A DNA stretch of 64,000 bases from Erpobdella octoculata. Lineage: Eukaryota > Annelida > Clitellata > Hirudinida > Erpobdellidae. Below are positions 32,201 to 45,300 of the stretch, piece after piece (the first letter of the stretch is position 1; every line of letters begins with the position of its first letter). Position numbers and translations under genes: made by a program. The notes below the pieces were generated by a model, which saw only the letters and a program-made list of their open reading frames with translations, searched no databases and had not been told where the DNA came from. The stretch spans positions 41,409,134 to 41,473,133 of the forward strand of contig OZ022238.1 of NCBI GenBank assembly GCA_963978895.1. The letters run 5' to 3'.

Positions 32201-35200
32201 CTTGATTGAGTTTGTGTGATTTATTTGTATATATTGTTTGTCTTGAAGGTTCAGAAAGATGTTTCTGTAACTACTACCAGTCAATTCATAACATCTTCAA
32301 ATGTTCAATCTGTCTTGATGGTGAAAACCAATAAGTTAGATTTTTTTCAAATTCTTTTGATTATCTTTTTTGGTTTTTATTTAGATAGTTGTTTTTATAT
32401 TTTTCGTTGGTTACATTTTAGTAGTTTTTATTTGCATTAGTTTTTTTTCTGTTGTCAAATTCTAAAGAATCTCAACATCCCATGACATATCTCAAATGAA
32501 AGATATTGTTTCCTATCTCGATAAGAAAGACCACCAACTCTCCATGCATAAAGGTTGGTTTTGTTCTAATTTTATTCAAAACCCAGTTTGCTTTGGTCCT
32601 ATATTTTTTTCTTCAGGCAATTATGACAAAATTTTCACAATCTGTTGATTTCCTTTCAGTTGATTTATAAATTTGTAAGCTTGCGATATTTCCGACAAGA
32701 TATCCAGTTATCGTTTACTTTCTTTGAAGGTGTGTCTGTAACAGGTGAGAGCAAAGTCGCCGAGCGCCTTAAAGGTCTCCACAAATCAGCCAAGCTGCTC
32801 ACATCGAAATTGAACATGCACTTTTCTGTGTTACTTGAAGGTATATATTTAAATGTTTATTTATTTTATAAGATTTAATTTTATTGGTTTTATTAATTTT
32901 CATTGATTTTTTATCTTTAGTTTATTTTTTTCGTTATTGTAAATTTTGTTTTAATTTTCTTATCAAGGTAGTAGTTGTGCCCAAGCCAGTTTGAGAGAAC
33001 TTAGTCAATCTTCAGATTTGAGTAAATTCCTTCCCAAGTCACAAAATACATCAATTTCTGCAGTTCATTCAACCACAATCGCATCATCATCATTACCACA
33101 GGTTCAAATTTTTGCATAGTTGTATTGTAAAAGTTTGAAAAGAATTTTTAAAGTGGCCCCACAGTCGAACGAGCTTCGGTTTATTTGTAAAATTGTTAGT
33201 ACTTTTTTTTTTTAGCAAAGTTGAAGTTCATTTACATAAGTTTGATTCTTATTTTCATTGTGATTACATGTTTATAAACAGGCAATGGTTGTAAACACGA
33301 ATTCTAAAGATGTTTTCTCATCTTTCGAAGGTTTTACTTTTTCAAAACCACAAATTTCTGAGATTCCTAACAGGTTTGTGTTATCAATAATATTGCTTGT
33401 TTTAGTCTATCAATTTAAAGTTTTTTTATTTATTTCATGTTAATTTATATTATAAATAATACATCATAAATATTTATTTACTAGCAAGGCTACCCAGCCT
33501 TGCCTGGGTTTCTTTTAGGTTTTTTTCTCGTTTTTTGATGATACAACGTAAAATTGTTTAATGATTTTTTCGAAATTGCTCAATAAAGACTATCTCCATG
33601 CAAAATTCCGTTCAAGTTGCTCCAGCGTTTTAGATATGATAAGCGAACACACACATTGCCTTTTACTTACATATATAGATTAGTTATTTCTTAATAGTTA
33701 TCTAATGATTAATTTCCTTGCGACTGTTATTAATATGAGGCTGAATTCTATCTAATAGAATCTTTATATATTTATTTATTCATTCATATATTTACAGCCT
33801 CTCTGCTGCCCCAGTGTCTGTGGTTAGTTTTTTGTTTCTGCAATTATTTTCTTTTAAAAAGTTAAGGTGAATCAGTCAGTTGTGATATAGTTTTCAATCA
33901 TATATATAATTTTAATATATCATGAAAATAAATATTGTTTTGAAATATAATTTAAGATTCAATGATTTTTGTTTGTGGCTTGATAATTTAAAGGATGTTG
34001 TGATTTTATTTTATCAACTTAATCACAAGTAAGTCAATTTGAGAAATGTTGAACTACTAGATGAGATTTTGGCTAGATTTTTTTTTATCCTGTTGATTGA
34101 TAAGTTCAATTATGTGAGCAGTTTAAGTGCTGCAGCCATCTCATCTCAGCATCATCTTATTGAGATCATTAATACATTATTATTTAAGTTTTGTTATCTT
34201 TAATTTGATGCCAAAATATTTCTTCCGGGCTCAAAGTTATTTATTTCTATTTTTTTATTTACTTATTATTTTTCAGAGCTTTGCAAATTCCAACTGTAAG
34301 ACTGCCAGCCTCAAACCAGCAGAAACTCTTAAATATTTCAGGTTTATAGTTGTTTAATCGTCTCAATGTTTTAGCGATTTATTTTTTTGTTCTACTCTAC
34401 TTGTCCATTCATAGTTTAATTTCTATTTATTCTATTAAATGTTTATTTAAAATATTTTTGAAACACATTGGTATGAGAAATGTTAACTAGGGTGTCATCT
34501 CATGGTGGAAACTATCACAGAATGTTTTTTTGTTTTGAGACTTAAAACTACTACAGTGAGTGTTTCTTGAGAGAGGAATAGTGAGTGACACAATAAATTT
34601 TATTTTAATTTTCATGCATAATGCAATTGTGGTCTCAAAGGACTCCAGTTGGTTTGATTAAGATGTAAAACATGTTGGACACATGAGCGCTCTAATAAAG
34701 ATTAGTAAATAATTTTTAAGACAACTGTTTGTAATGTGTAGATTATTTTTTATTTTTTATTTTATTGTTAACTAGAATTCCCGAGAATTTGAAAGATCTA
34801 GATGATTCTTTGTCTCAAGGTATGCATTACTTATTTATAGTTAGTGATTGTATGACATCCTAATGTTGAACTTGTTTGGAATTGCTTATTTGATTTGTTT
34901 ATGCTCAATTTTATTTTGAAAAAAAAATAATGAAAAGTAGAATCAACATTTAACATATTTAAAAGTTGAGAAAGTAAAATAGAAACAAGTAATTTATTCT
35001 GCTTGATCAAAAATTGAATAAACGATTAATAACATTTCATGATTTGCTTGTTTTGTATCAGTTGATGTATTATTTAATTTGTTGCTTGTTGCACTAGCTG
35101 TACTGTCGTTTGTGTGAGATACGTATTTTGTTGTTTATTTACAACATTGTATTGTATTGTTAACATATGATATGTGTTTCGATGTTTATGTATATTATGT

Positions 35201-36988
35201 GATTTATTGTTAACATATGATATATGTTTCGATGTTTATGTGTAATACGTAATGTATTGTTAACATATGATATCTGTTTCTATGTTTGTGTACATTATGT
35301 GATTTATTGTTAACATATGATATGTGTTAACATATTGTTAACATATGATATGTGTTTCAATGTTTATATATATTATGTGATTTATTCTTAACATATTATA
35401 TGTGTTTTGATGCTTTTGTATAGTATGTAATGTACTGTTAACATATGATATGTGTTTCGTTATTTATTTATGACTCATGTTGTATTGTACTTTAAATGCA
35501 TGACATGTTTTCCAATAATACATTAACTACTTAAATCATTCAAATTGTAGCATAAACATTAATTACTTCATAACATATTCTTATTTCTTCATGACTCCCT
35601 CTGGTGCCTGTTTCCAACCCATGCGTGTAACCATCTAAATTTATTTTTTTTTAAAGACACCCTGGTCAGTACTACAACTTCAGACAGAGATCTGGATTCC
35701 TTTCCGAGAGACATGTTCCCATCGCAAGACCTTCGTAAAAAACTGAGCAAACAAGTTTCTGTTGGTAATTTAACGCGGATGGCATCTGCTCACGAGGAAT
35801 TCGCTGGTAATTTCAACCAATTCTATTCAATTAATAATTCAATTTATGAAATTTATGCTCCTCGAAGCAATTATAAGAAATCTTGTATGACTGACTGTGC
35901 AGTACTGATGGGCTTCAAGTTGAAGTTATAAGCATAAAAATGAATGAAAACTCAATATTAATAAAAAGAGTTGTTTGTTTATTATTTTAATGTTTTTTTT
36001 TATAATTTGGGAGTTATTGGTTAATTAAGGTTCAAAAGGTCACCTGTCATTTGGAGCTGACGATGCATTCAACGAATTCACTATGAAACTTTTTCAATCG
36101 GTTATGACAGAAGATGATGCAAGACTGAAATATCAGGTGATTTTCCCTTCAATTTAGTTGTTTATATTAAGTTCAAAGCTTCTCTTGAATTAAAACATTT
36201 TAAAGTTTTTTCTATAAAATTTAAAACTTCTCATAAACATTACGGTTTTTTCCCAATAACGTTACAGACATCGATGAGCCAGATACGACAGCAGGCAATG
36301 GATGGTCACTCGAGATCTGTGTCAAGAGAAAGAAAATCTAACTCAAAAACGTTTATCAAGAAAGGAGCAGATGAAATCTATCCAATTGCGATGAAGGAGT
36401 TTCGTTCTCCTCCTGTTGTGGTTTGTTTGTATATTGTCTCCTTGAATTCGCAGATTGATCTAAAACTGAAAAGCAGTCATTGTTGACAATTAGGTCTTGA
36501 ATTGTATGTTACTGACAACAAATTTGTCTCGGGGGAGGAAAAGGATATATAGTGATGGATAAATTTGTAACTTAATTCATACCCTGCAAATGACGGCAAC
36601 GTGACTAAACTTTCGTTATTCAGAAAAGTCACAGCAGAATGGACCGCAATGCGACCGACAGGATGACATTCCTCAACATGTCCGACTCCGACGCGTCAGC
36701 TGTTTCAGTCGATCAGGTTGGTGACAATTTTATTTGTATTTAATTTAAAAGATTTTAAACTCGTGTCAATTTGTTTGTATTTTAATTTAAAATTAAATCT
36801 GTGTTAATTATTTTGTTCCAGACCATTAGTGAATACTCAGATTCGATAACATCTGAAAATGATCTGAACCCAGAAGGTTGGTTTCACTTTTTATATGCAT
36901 GTAATTATTTCTGATATATATATATATATTATTTGTTTATTTGTCAACATATCTGCATAATGAAATGAAATGTCAACAGGGAGACTAC

Positions 36989-37048
<60 letters not shown>

Positions 37049-37501
37049 TATATTAGTAATTATAGTAATTAATTTTCTCCCTAGGTAGAAAAAGGTTGCC
37101 TCGGGAATTTAACTTGAAACTCGGAGAAAAGTAAATTGTCTTATTTTTATTAAATTTGTTTTTTTAATAATTTATTCTTCTTTGAACATTTGCAAAGATA
37201 CTTAACAAAAAAGGAACAAATGTTGAAACAAAGAAAGGAAAAACTTCTCGACCTTTTGAAAAGATTTAAACATTTAAACGAAGAAGAAGAAGAAGTTAAA
37301 CGATTGGAGTTGGAAGACTCGATCGAGGGCCCGTCGCAGGCCATTGAAGATCTGTCGTCCGTAAATGCAGCAAAGCGACATCTGTCCAGAAATCTCGCAA
37401 ACTTCGACTCCTATCGTTTTCGCCCTGACGCGCGTCGGTTCCATATGACTCGGATCGGGAATGAAAATGAAGGTATTTTTATCAGTATTACTTTTTATTA
37501 G
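29253..37501 (+). CDS. CEP350-like centrosomal protein, unit 1: 5' part fused to a novel tail
   Basis: Leader plus coding exons, all phase-consistent: 29253-29303 (ATG 29286), 29384-29515, 29591-29663, 30191-30280, 30358-30645, 30746-30805, 30942-31034, 31168-31554, 31707-31784, 31856-32169, 32249-32334, 32468-32553, 32730-32840, 32968-33101, 33282-33373, 33798-33822, 34277-34341, 34776-34819, 35657-35806, 36030-36136, 36268-36420, 36624-36716, 36822-36876, 37085-37130, 37198 onward. They encode 966 residues up to the junction at 37316, then about 60 foreign residues to a stop at 37501. Blocks that suggest CEP350: NYDSEEIKKFMNLKKAEKRK, FGADDAFNEFTMKLFQSVMT with DDARLKYQ, and KYLTKKEQMLKQRKEKLLDL. 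CEP350 anchors microtubules at the centriole; vertebrate CEP350 is about 3100 residues, so this copy lacks the C-terminus. Family assignment is from remembered similarity, not a search. Confidence 0.65.
33480..33680 (+). mobile_element. CTAGC-head SINE/RTE-like retroposon in CEP350 intron 15
   Basis: Starts CTAGCAAGGCTACCCAGCCT and ends ACTTACATATATAGAT. The internal segment has GATACAACGTAAAATTG and GTTGCTCCAGCGTTTTAGAT, typical of RTE-tailed invertebrate repeats. Copies at 46548-46748 and 59568-59768. Confidence 0.55.
35155..35465. repeat. About 58-bp AT-rich tandem repeat in CEP350 intron 18
   Basis: Six diverged units with TTGTTAACATATGATATGTG, TTTCGATGTTTATGT and ATTATGTGATTTA words. 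Copies at 48223-48533 and 61243-61553. Confidence 0.8.
36989..37046. repeat. (TA)n(TG)n microsatellite in CEP350 intron 23
   Basis: About 11 TA then 17 TG units. Same length in the copies at 50057-50114 and 63077-63134, unlike the tetranucleotide array. Confidence 0.85.
37198..37472 (+). other. Chimeric exon at unit 1/2 junction
   Basis: CEP350 exon 25 (37198-37316) is joined at 37316/37317 to the truncated U1 flank. The open frame continues as EDSIEGPSQAIEDLSS for 60 codons. A strong donor (GAAG/GTATTT) lies at 37472/37473, so a spliced chimeric exon is possible. The two joined ends share the bases AG. Confidence 0.85.
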
Positions 37502-37850
37502 GCAATAATTACAGAAATATCTAAAACTACAAAGCTATTTTCTAACTAATATTTTTAAACCTATTTATTTTATCATGCAAACCAATATTTGTCCGGTATC
37601 GAAAGTAGAAAACTCTGTTCTTTACATGCTCCGCTGTCAGTCGGCTCCTATTGTTAGGAACCGCCAAATTTACGGCAAAAGCCACTCTCTCTGAAGGTAC
37701 AGAGGAAGCCGTAGATTCTAGATTCTGCCGAATTACGAAATAAAAAGGATTAGTTGAAAACAAAATTTCTTAGAGTGAAAAACGATAAAAAAATTTCTGA
37801 AAACCCGAGCAACGCCGGGTAACCCCGTTATATATATATTTTATTTTTAC

Positions 37851-38218
37851 TTTTTGAACTTCAATTATCCTGCACTAATGCCATGTCCAGACCAACGGAC
37901 AAGAGGTCATTCCTGGAAACTTGTTACAGGCATAAATCACAGGGATTGTCGAAAACATTTATTTTCCAATAGAGTGGTAAGATATTGGAACAATCTTCCA
38001 GAAGACGTGGTGAAGCTCCCAATTTAGCTACTTTCAAGGCTCTGATGGATGATTTTTTCGATCAAAGGAAAAAGGCGTTTTAGTGGATTTTGTATTTATT
38101 TATTTTTGTTTTCTTTTTTTTGCCATACGTATCTTTCATTTTAATTTTGAAATTGTCGTTTTCAGTTGCTGGCGAGTTGCCCGTGCTAAGAATTTAATTT
38201 AAAAAAATAAAAAAAATA
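37851..38218 (+). pseudogene. LINE 3' fragment, unit 2
   Basis: Counterpart of 24775-25142, with the same frameshift. Confidence 0.8.
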
Positions 38219-38655
38219 ATCTATTATATAATCTATTTTATTGGACAGACCAAATTTCTCGGACATAAACTCGGATCGACAAACAAGAAAGTGACTTAAT
38301 AAGAACGTTGTAATGTAAAAAACTAAATATTTATTCTAAATTTTCGTCTCGAAAAATTAAGTTCTGCTTTCTTCGAACGAACTAAAAACGCGTGGATTAT
38401 TTCTTTGAAGAAATTTTGAAAGTTTTCTGTCTTTACTTAAATCTTTTCCAATCGTGCTGAAACTCTAGACAGACCTGACCGAGAGCCCGTCGCAGGCCAG
38501 AGAAGATCTGTCGTCCGTAAATGCAGCAAAGCGACATCTGTCCAGAAATCTCGCAAACTCCGACCCCTATCGTTCGACCTGGTCGGTTCCGAACCGAAAC
38601 ACCATCGCCAGACGCGCGCCGGTTCCATATGACTCGGGTCGGGACGGCCGTTATC

Positions 38656-38819
38656 AAACTTACCTGGCGCAGGAGACACCGTGATCACCGAGACGGTTCT
38701 CCCGGTTGGAGGCTAGCTCATTGCACCGATGAGCATGCTGAACTCTGCGATTGCCCCAAATGCGGGCAACTCGGGCGCGTCATTTTTGCCTTAAGGGAGC
38801 TGCGTTCGCGCCTTTCCCT
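38656..38819 (+). ncRNA. U1-A snRNA gene, unit 2
   Basis: Counterpart of 25580-25743, including the -30 CATATGA word and the 3'-box-like sequence. Confidence 0.9.
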
Positions 38820-39035
38820 TTTTATAAATTTAAAGAAAAAACCAGATGTATTTACATTTACCTCATTTTTAAGTGACAGAAGAAGTATTGGCGAATAGTC
38901 GTCTCTTTAACTTCTCGTGAAATGCGTCGATCGGTCGGGTCTCAATAACTACGAAAATTCGTAAATAAAGAACTGCTTGCTTGGGCGACTAAGACTAGAA
39001 CGAACTAGTACCGTCGCATGTTTTTTTCATTGCGT

Positions 39036-39199
39036 TAAGGAGATGCGCGAACGCAACTCCACGCCGTCAGAAATTACGCACCCGAGTTACCCGCATTTGG
39101 AGTAATCGCAAGACTCAACTCGCCCACGGTGCAATGGACGAGCCTCCTCCCGGGGCAACCGCCTTCTTGATTACGGTTATCCCTGTGCCAAGTAAGTAT
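39036..39199 (-). ncRNA. U1-B snRNA gene, unit 2
   Basis: Counterpart of 25960-26123, with the same position-9 T. Confidence 0.83.
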
Positions 39200-39975
39200 G
39201 CAAGACCGCAGCTACTCTCTCTCTTTATGCCACGCGTGGCTACTTCCTGTCGGTGTTTCGGAAAACTGACGAACACGCAGACCTGCGGCGTGTCGCTGCC
39301 GGGCAACGCGTTCGTCAAAACAACAACGTCTGACCACGGTCGTTTTACCTGCCCGAGCTGCGGGAAAAGGCTACGCCCTAACCTGGTCAGCGACACCTAG
39401 CCGTGCTCGCAGAAATGTTCAAGACGAGCCAGCCGGTCCGCAAGTGTTGACTCCTATAATCGGAAGACGTCCATTAAACAAGTAAAGATAAAAAATAAAT
39501 TTTAAAAAAATGCTTTTATTTGCCTCTTTATCTGAGTCAACGAACTAAAATTTTTTAAATTAAAACAACCGTTGCGCTCAATCTTGTTAATTTTTTTGGA
39601 CCTTTGGCGATTTATAAATAAACATCCGTACTGTTTAATTACTTTGGACCTCTGGCGACTTATACATAAACAACTTATCACAGTCGCTAGATAGCAGGAT
39701 TTAATTTTTTTATTAATTTTAATTGATTTAAAGCCTAATTCATGTCGGAAACATTCAATTAATGTATTGGCATCCAGAATAAAGCTTTCCTGAAAGTTTT
39801 AGAGCTCTAGGTGGTCGAAAAGTAGCTGAATTTTTGTTTCTAAGATTTGATCACCACAGACAAACAAATAGACAAACAAACAGAGAGACGAGTGAAGTTA
39901 AATAAAAAAGCATTTAAAAACACCCGCGAGTTGTCGACTCAACGTTCATATCAGTGGACGTCTACGTCGTTGTTC

Positions 39976-40139
39976 AAACTTACCTGGCGTAGGAGATACC
40001 GTGATCAAGAAAGCGGTTCTCCCAGTTGGAGGCCCGTCCATTGCACCAAGGACGTCGCTGACTTCTGCGATTACCACTAATGCGGTAACTCGGGCGCGTT
40101 ATTTTTGTGTGCGGGGATCTGCGTACGCGCATTTCCCTT
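39976..40139 (+). ncRNA. U1-C snRNA gene, unit 2
   Basis: Counterpart of 26900-27063. Confidence 0.88.
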
Positions 40140-40579
40140 CTTTTAATAATGGAAACACTAGCTAAAGCACTCTGATCAGAGTCGGCTCAGAAAAAGCAAT
40201 GATCCCTTCTAAGACTTTTTTCTTAGGCAAATAAATTATTCCAAGCCGGAGTTGTAATCTTTTTTTAACTTCTCGCCGTTTAAACGTTCTGCTCAGTCGA
40301 CCGAACTATTACAGATATCCGTCCAAGCTGATAAAGTTTCTTCAACCAAACCGATGCAAAGTTTCATTGAAAACTCAGTGCGCCCCTGCACTCCGTTGAA
40401 AGAAAAATTTAATAAAACGAGCAAAATCTTACCATTAGTTTCGGAAGCAATAGGACGCATGGAGTTAGGCAAGGTCGAACGCCCATCGTCGCAAACACTT
40501 TCGAAAAAACCCTTTATTCGCCAGGTGGCTTTTTCAAAAACCGGTTTCTATTTTTTCGAATTAGAACTTTGACTAGCTA

Positions 40580-40788
40580 ACTGTAAAGTCTAAACTCCGC
40601 CTCGCTAATTGCAAGCCAGTCCCAAGCCTGGAGAAAGGAGGAGGGAAAAGTTAAAAGGATCAAATTCTGATCCACGACAGGAAGTACTTAAGTGCTTCCT
40701 ACATACAGCCATTAGAGTCTTAAAACACCTGGTGTAAAGGACTATAAACTATCATAAAAAAAAAAAAAAAAAAAAAACTGTAAAGTCT
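40580..40788 (+). mobile_element. SINE-like insertion, unit 2
   Basis: Counterpart of 27504-27712, with the same ACTGTAAAGTCT flanks. Confidence 0.85.
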
Positions 40789-41079
40789 GTGTCTTTCTTA
40801 GTCGTCACAGATTGAAAAGCGAATGTGTAAAATTTGCGTCTCAAGTTTCTGCTTTTTTATTTTTTTATTATTAATTTTTTTTAAACTCTCTTGACATATC
40901 TGTATATGTGTAAATAAACAAAAGTTCTTATATATAAATATCTGGAATTTTTTATTTTAACATTTCTGTTTTTTTGTTTTTTCTTTTTTTCTTGCATTTC
41001 GACATTTGTTATATGCTTCAGTACATTTGGGGGGGTCATCGTGAGCTCCTCTTATTCCTGAATCCTGGCTACGCTACTG

Positions 41080-41484
41080 ACATACATACATACATACATA
41101 CATACATACATACATACATACATACATACATACATACATACATACATACATACATACATACATACATACATACATACATACATACATACATACATACATA
41201 CATACATACATACATACATACATACATACATACATACATACATACATACATACATACATACATACATACATACATACATACATACATACATACATACATA
41301 CATACATACATACATACATACATACATACATACATACATACATACATACATACATACATACATACATACATACATACATACATACATACATACATACATA
41401 CATACATACATACATACATACATACATACGTACGTACGTACGTACGTACGTACGTACGTACGTACGTATGTATGTATGTATGTA
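41080..41484. repeat. (CATA)87(CGTA)10(TGTA)4 array, unit 2
   Basis: 405 bp. Fewer CATA and more CGTA units than copy 1. Confidence 0.97.
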
Positions 41485-42320
41485 TTTTAGCCGCATACGA
41501 TCTACCTAGTGTGATCTAGACTGGAGTATAATGAAGAAAAAGTTTCCGCTGGAATTTTTTTAAAGAAATCTAGTTAACACGCAAACTCCATAAATAAGTT
41601 TGCCATTTAATTATTTTATGTTGAATAATATAATTATGCTGAATAATAGAATAATATAATAATGGAGCTAGGATTGATATTGACTTTAAGCTGTTTGTTT
41701 ATCAAGATCGTATATTCAAATATGTTTCCATTCCCGCGAAACATAAATAAATACAACCTAAGTCCTAAGCATATTAAACATGTTGGGACAGGTTCCCCTT
41801 TTTAATTCACGAACGATGTAAGATAAGGAAACAAATTTCTCGTTTATTTTAGTTTTTAGTCTGCGTAACTGTGTAACTTAACTAACTTGACTAGTAGTTT
41901 TAAATAGTTAAGTTAAAAAATATAGGCGTTTGGCGTTTAGTAATTAATGTAATTAGTAATTAGTTAGCTAATTTAGAAGTTTTTTTTAGTAATAGGTATA
42001 TTCTGCCGTTTGTTTTTTCGACTGAATTTAAAAGCTGCATTTCTAGTTTGGAGAAGTAATTTGTACTGTTTGTTTTAGCTAGAGCTAGCTTGTTAGTAGT
42101 TTCCATATCATATGGGTCTGCTCACTCAAATATATCTAATAGCTAATCATCTACTCTTAATAAATAATAATATAATTGAATAAACATTCTAGATAAATAT
42201 ATATACACAAATAATAAAAGGTTTTAGATTTTTGAAACTGTTTACTTTTTATACTAATAGTTTTTCTCTGGATTAATAGAAAAGAGTTTTAATGTTATAT
42301 TACATGTTTATTAATTACAG

Positions 42321-45300
42321 ATTACAAGCCTTGAAAACATCTAATAATTCATAATGTCTAAACAGCAAAAGGTTATTTTAATGATTTTACTGCTACTTTG
42401 TTACTTCACATGGTTTCTTGAATGTGTCTGTCTAACATTTAATTATTCCAGTTTGAAATACAACAAAAAGAATTTCTTGATCAATTCTTTCCTGACGTCA
42501 TCAGAACCAATCAGCCTATTTCACTGCTCGCCAATAAGTTTTCAAGTTACATAATTGGCGATGATCGTTCTCTTGAAGATAATGTTAGTACTGTTTAAGT
42601 TGTTGTTAATAATAATTTATAAAAAAATAATTGGCTTTGCATATTATTATTTTTTCAGTGCACAGTAAATAAAAGTTCAGAAAAGCCATCATCTCAAGAG
42701 AGTTATAAAAGGTCTATCAAGCTTAAGCCAGGTGTGTTTGATGCTCAGGATTTCCTTGTCTTATTTTTCATAGAAAGCTTTAAGTACTTTGTACGACAAA
42801 GAACTCATCGAGACTTATATTTTAAGTACAATCTCGTCTGCAACACATCATCAAGCAATCTTGTTGACAAAAAGGAATGCTGGTTAATGGTTTTTGCTCT
42901 GAAACTAGTGTGAAAGTGTTATGATAAGGCACTGAAGTCATGAATATTTTAAAACTATACCAGCTACTTATAGTAATTTTATAACCATTTGGAGTACTAA
43001 ACAACTGAGTTCTCATTGTATTTACAGCTGTGATTTTACATCAATGTTTGATATAGTGTAATTAATTTATATTGTATTATAAGCTGATACTGATAATATT
43101 AATAATAGTAATGATAATACTAATTATATATATCTTTCTCCTTTCACTTTTTTGCTGTTTATGGGATTAAGTAATTAAACGAAAATAATGATTTTTTTAA
43201 CTACCAATAACTGGTTAATTTATTAAAATACTTTAAATTATATTTATATTTATTTCAGGTTTTGTTTTAAACCCAGTTCCGCATAATATTAGCAATGATT
43301 CTGGAGAGGTTAAAGACAAAATAAAGAAAGGTTTTGTTCCAAGTGAAGGTTCACATATTTAAATATTCTTTCATTTCTTAAGTATCTTTAATTATTTATT
43401 GGTTAATTCTTATTCGGTTTGGCAGAGACTCGCGTTAGAGTTGCTGGGCTTGTAGAAAAACAAAAGAAAAATTATTTTTCCGGTGCTCTCGATGAATCGA
43501 TTCATGTAAATTCATCACATCATTTTCCTCGAGAGAGTAACAATTTTGCATCGTTAAATCCCGATTCGAGCAGAGCAGAAACAACCGGAGAATTCCCGGA
43601 AAAGAGAAATCATTTCGAACCGGACGATAATATTCCTAACGTTAAAGTAGAAAAATCTCGAAACGTCTTGAAACGAAAAATCGCACAATGTAAAGAACCT
43701 CCGTCTTACAAAGGTTTTTTTAAGATGAGATAAAAGTGTTTTTAATTCTAAAAATAATCCCAAACATCATTTGTTTATTCATAAATAATAAATATTTTTA
43801 ATAATCAATACAGGATTCAGTACTGTCTCACATGATTTGTCATTGAATAAAGGAAATGTTACTTCCATTGATGGTGCAGTTTTCACTTTATTGAAACCTG
43901 AATTTGAGTTGCGATTTTGTCATTAAAATAAATTTTCTTTTAAGTTACTAGTTAATTAATTCAATCATGATTATTGAATGTAGCATTTGTTAAAATATTT
44001 CCATTTTAGGACAAACAAGTTCACAGAAAAATATTGCAAAGACAAGCATTAAAAATCCTTCAGCTGATAAAACCAGATTAAAAGAATCAAATGCTGCCGA
44101 TGGTATCTGTTTATTGTATTGTCCATGTTTGATTAAAAATAGCTCAGGCTAGAAATTAAATTTTATATAAATATATGACATGATGGCTGTCAGCAGCTTG
44201 GAATAATTTTTTTTTATATTTAAATTATTTTTCAGATAACATTCGTTGTTGGAAGCAGGGTCAAAAGTTAATCAACCAGCACTTGAAGAAACCAAAAATT
44301 TCTTCTCAAGAACATTCTGGTTCTCCATCCTCATCATCAAAGGCTTCTCACCTAGAACACAAAAAAGGTTCAACTCTTTCTAATTCTTCCAGTCCCAGAT
44401 CAGGGACGGTTGAAGACCTGAAATTAGATCGTGAGGTTGAAAAAACGTTTAAAAGAATTGCATCCAAAGAAGCAGAAATTGTCACTGCAACCAGCTCTAG
44501 ATTGGCGAAAGTTGAAGAATTGAAACAGACGAATGAGAGGAGAGAGAAATCTAAAAGTTTTAAACCAAAAGAAGCGGAAGCTTATATTAGAAATGATCCG
44601 ATTTTAAGTAAAGAGATGCAAAGTTAGCTATGATTTTGTAAAGAACAAGGAGTTTTAGTTGTTGATTGTTTTTTAAATTATGATAATTATTTTATGTAGA
44701 TGTATTTAAATGATTTATTGGATTATTAAATATAGGAAGAAAGAAATGATTGTGATTCTGCACATTCGTTACAGGTGCAGAATTCCCGCATTCAAGAATG
44801 GCAAAAGTACATCACAAGATCAAATTAAACCATGAAAAAATTCTTCCAGCTGGTTATTATTAGTTAAGTTATTTTGGACAAAGTTTTAGAAAATATTTTT
44901 TATTGGGTGTTTTGCAATTTCAGTTGAAGATAAATCCGAGAAGAAACGAAACTACGATTCCGAAGAAATAAAAAAGTTCATGAATCTAAAGAAAGCCGAA
45001 AAACGAAAGCAGAAATTAGAATTCGTAGCCGATGAAAAAAAGAAGCTTAGCGAAAAACAGCAGATGTTGTCCAGACTGCAACAGCACCAGAAGGACATTT
45101 TTCAAGCAACTGGAAAGAAAATTGTGACTCATTCAAAAGACGGAAATCTCAGCGTTGAAGCACCTCCATCCACGTCTTGGGAAGAAATATTTTCTGCTCT
45201 GAACTCTCAGAAAATTGTCCACGAGTCAACAAGAGAAGTAAACATTAATTATTCTGTAACAAAAATATCTTGATTGAGTTTGTGTGATTTATTTGTATAT

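Larger units (their letters stand above)
24241..37316 (+). repeat. Tandem 13-kb unit, copy 1 (13,076 bp)
   Basis: Starts inside the orphan U1 flank and ends inside exon 25 of the CEP350-like gene. Features before the tetranucleotide array recur in copy 2 at exactly +13,076 and features after it at +13,068, so the whole length difference lies in the array. I noticed no substitutions in the stretches I compared. Left context CTCTAGACAG/ACTCG matches the paralogous flank at 25386, so copy 1 keeps the original left border. Confidence 0.95.
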
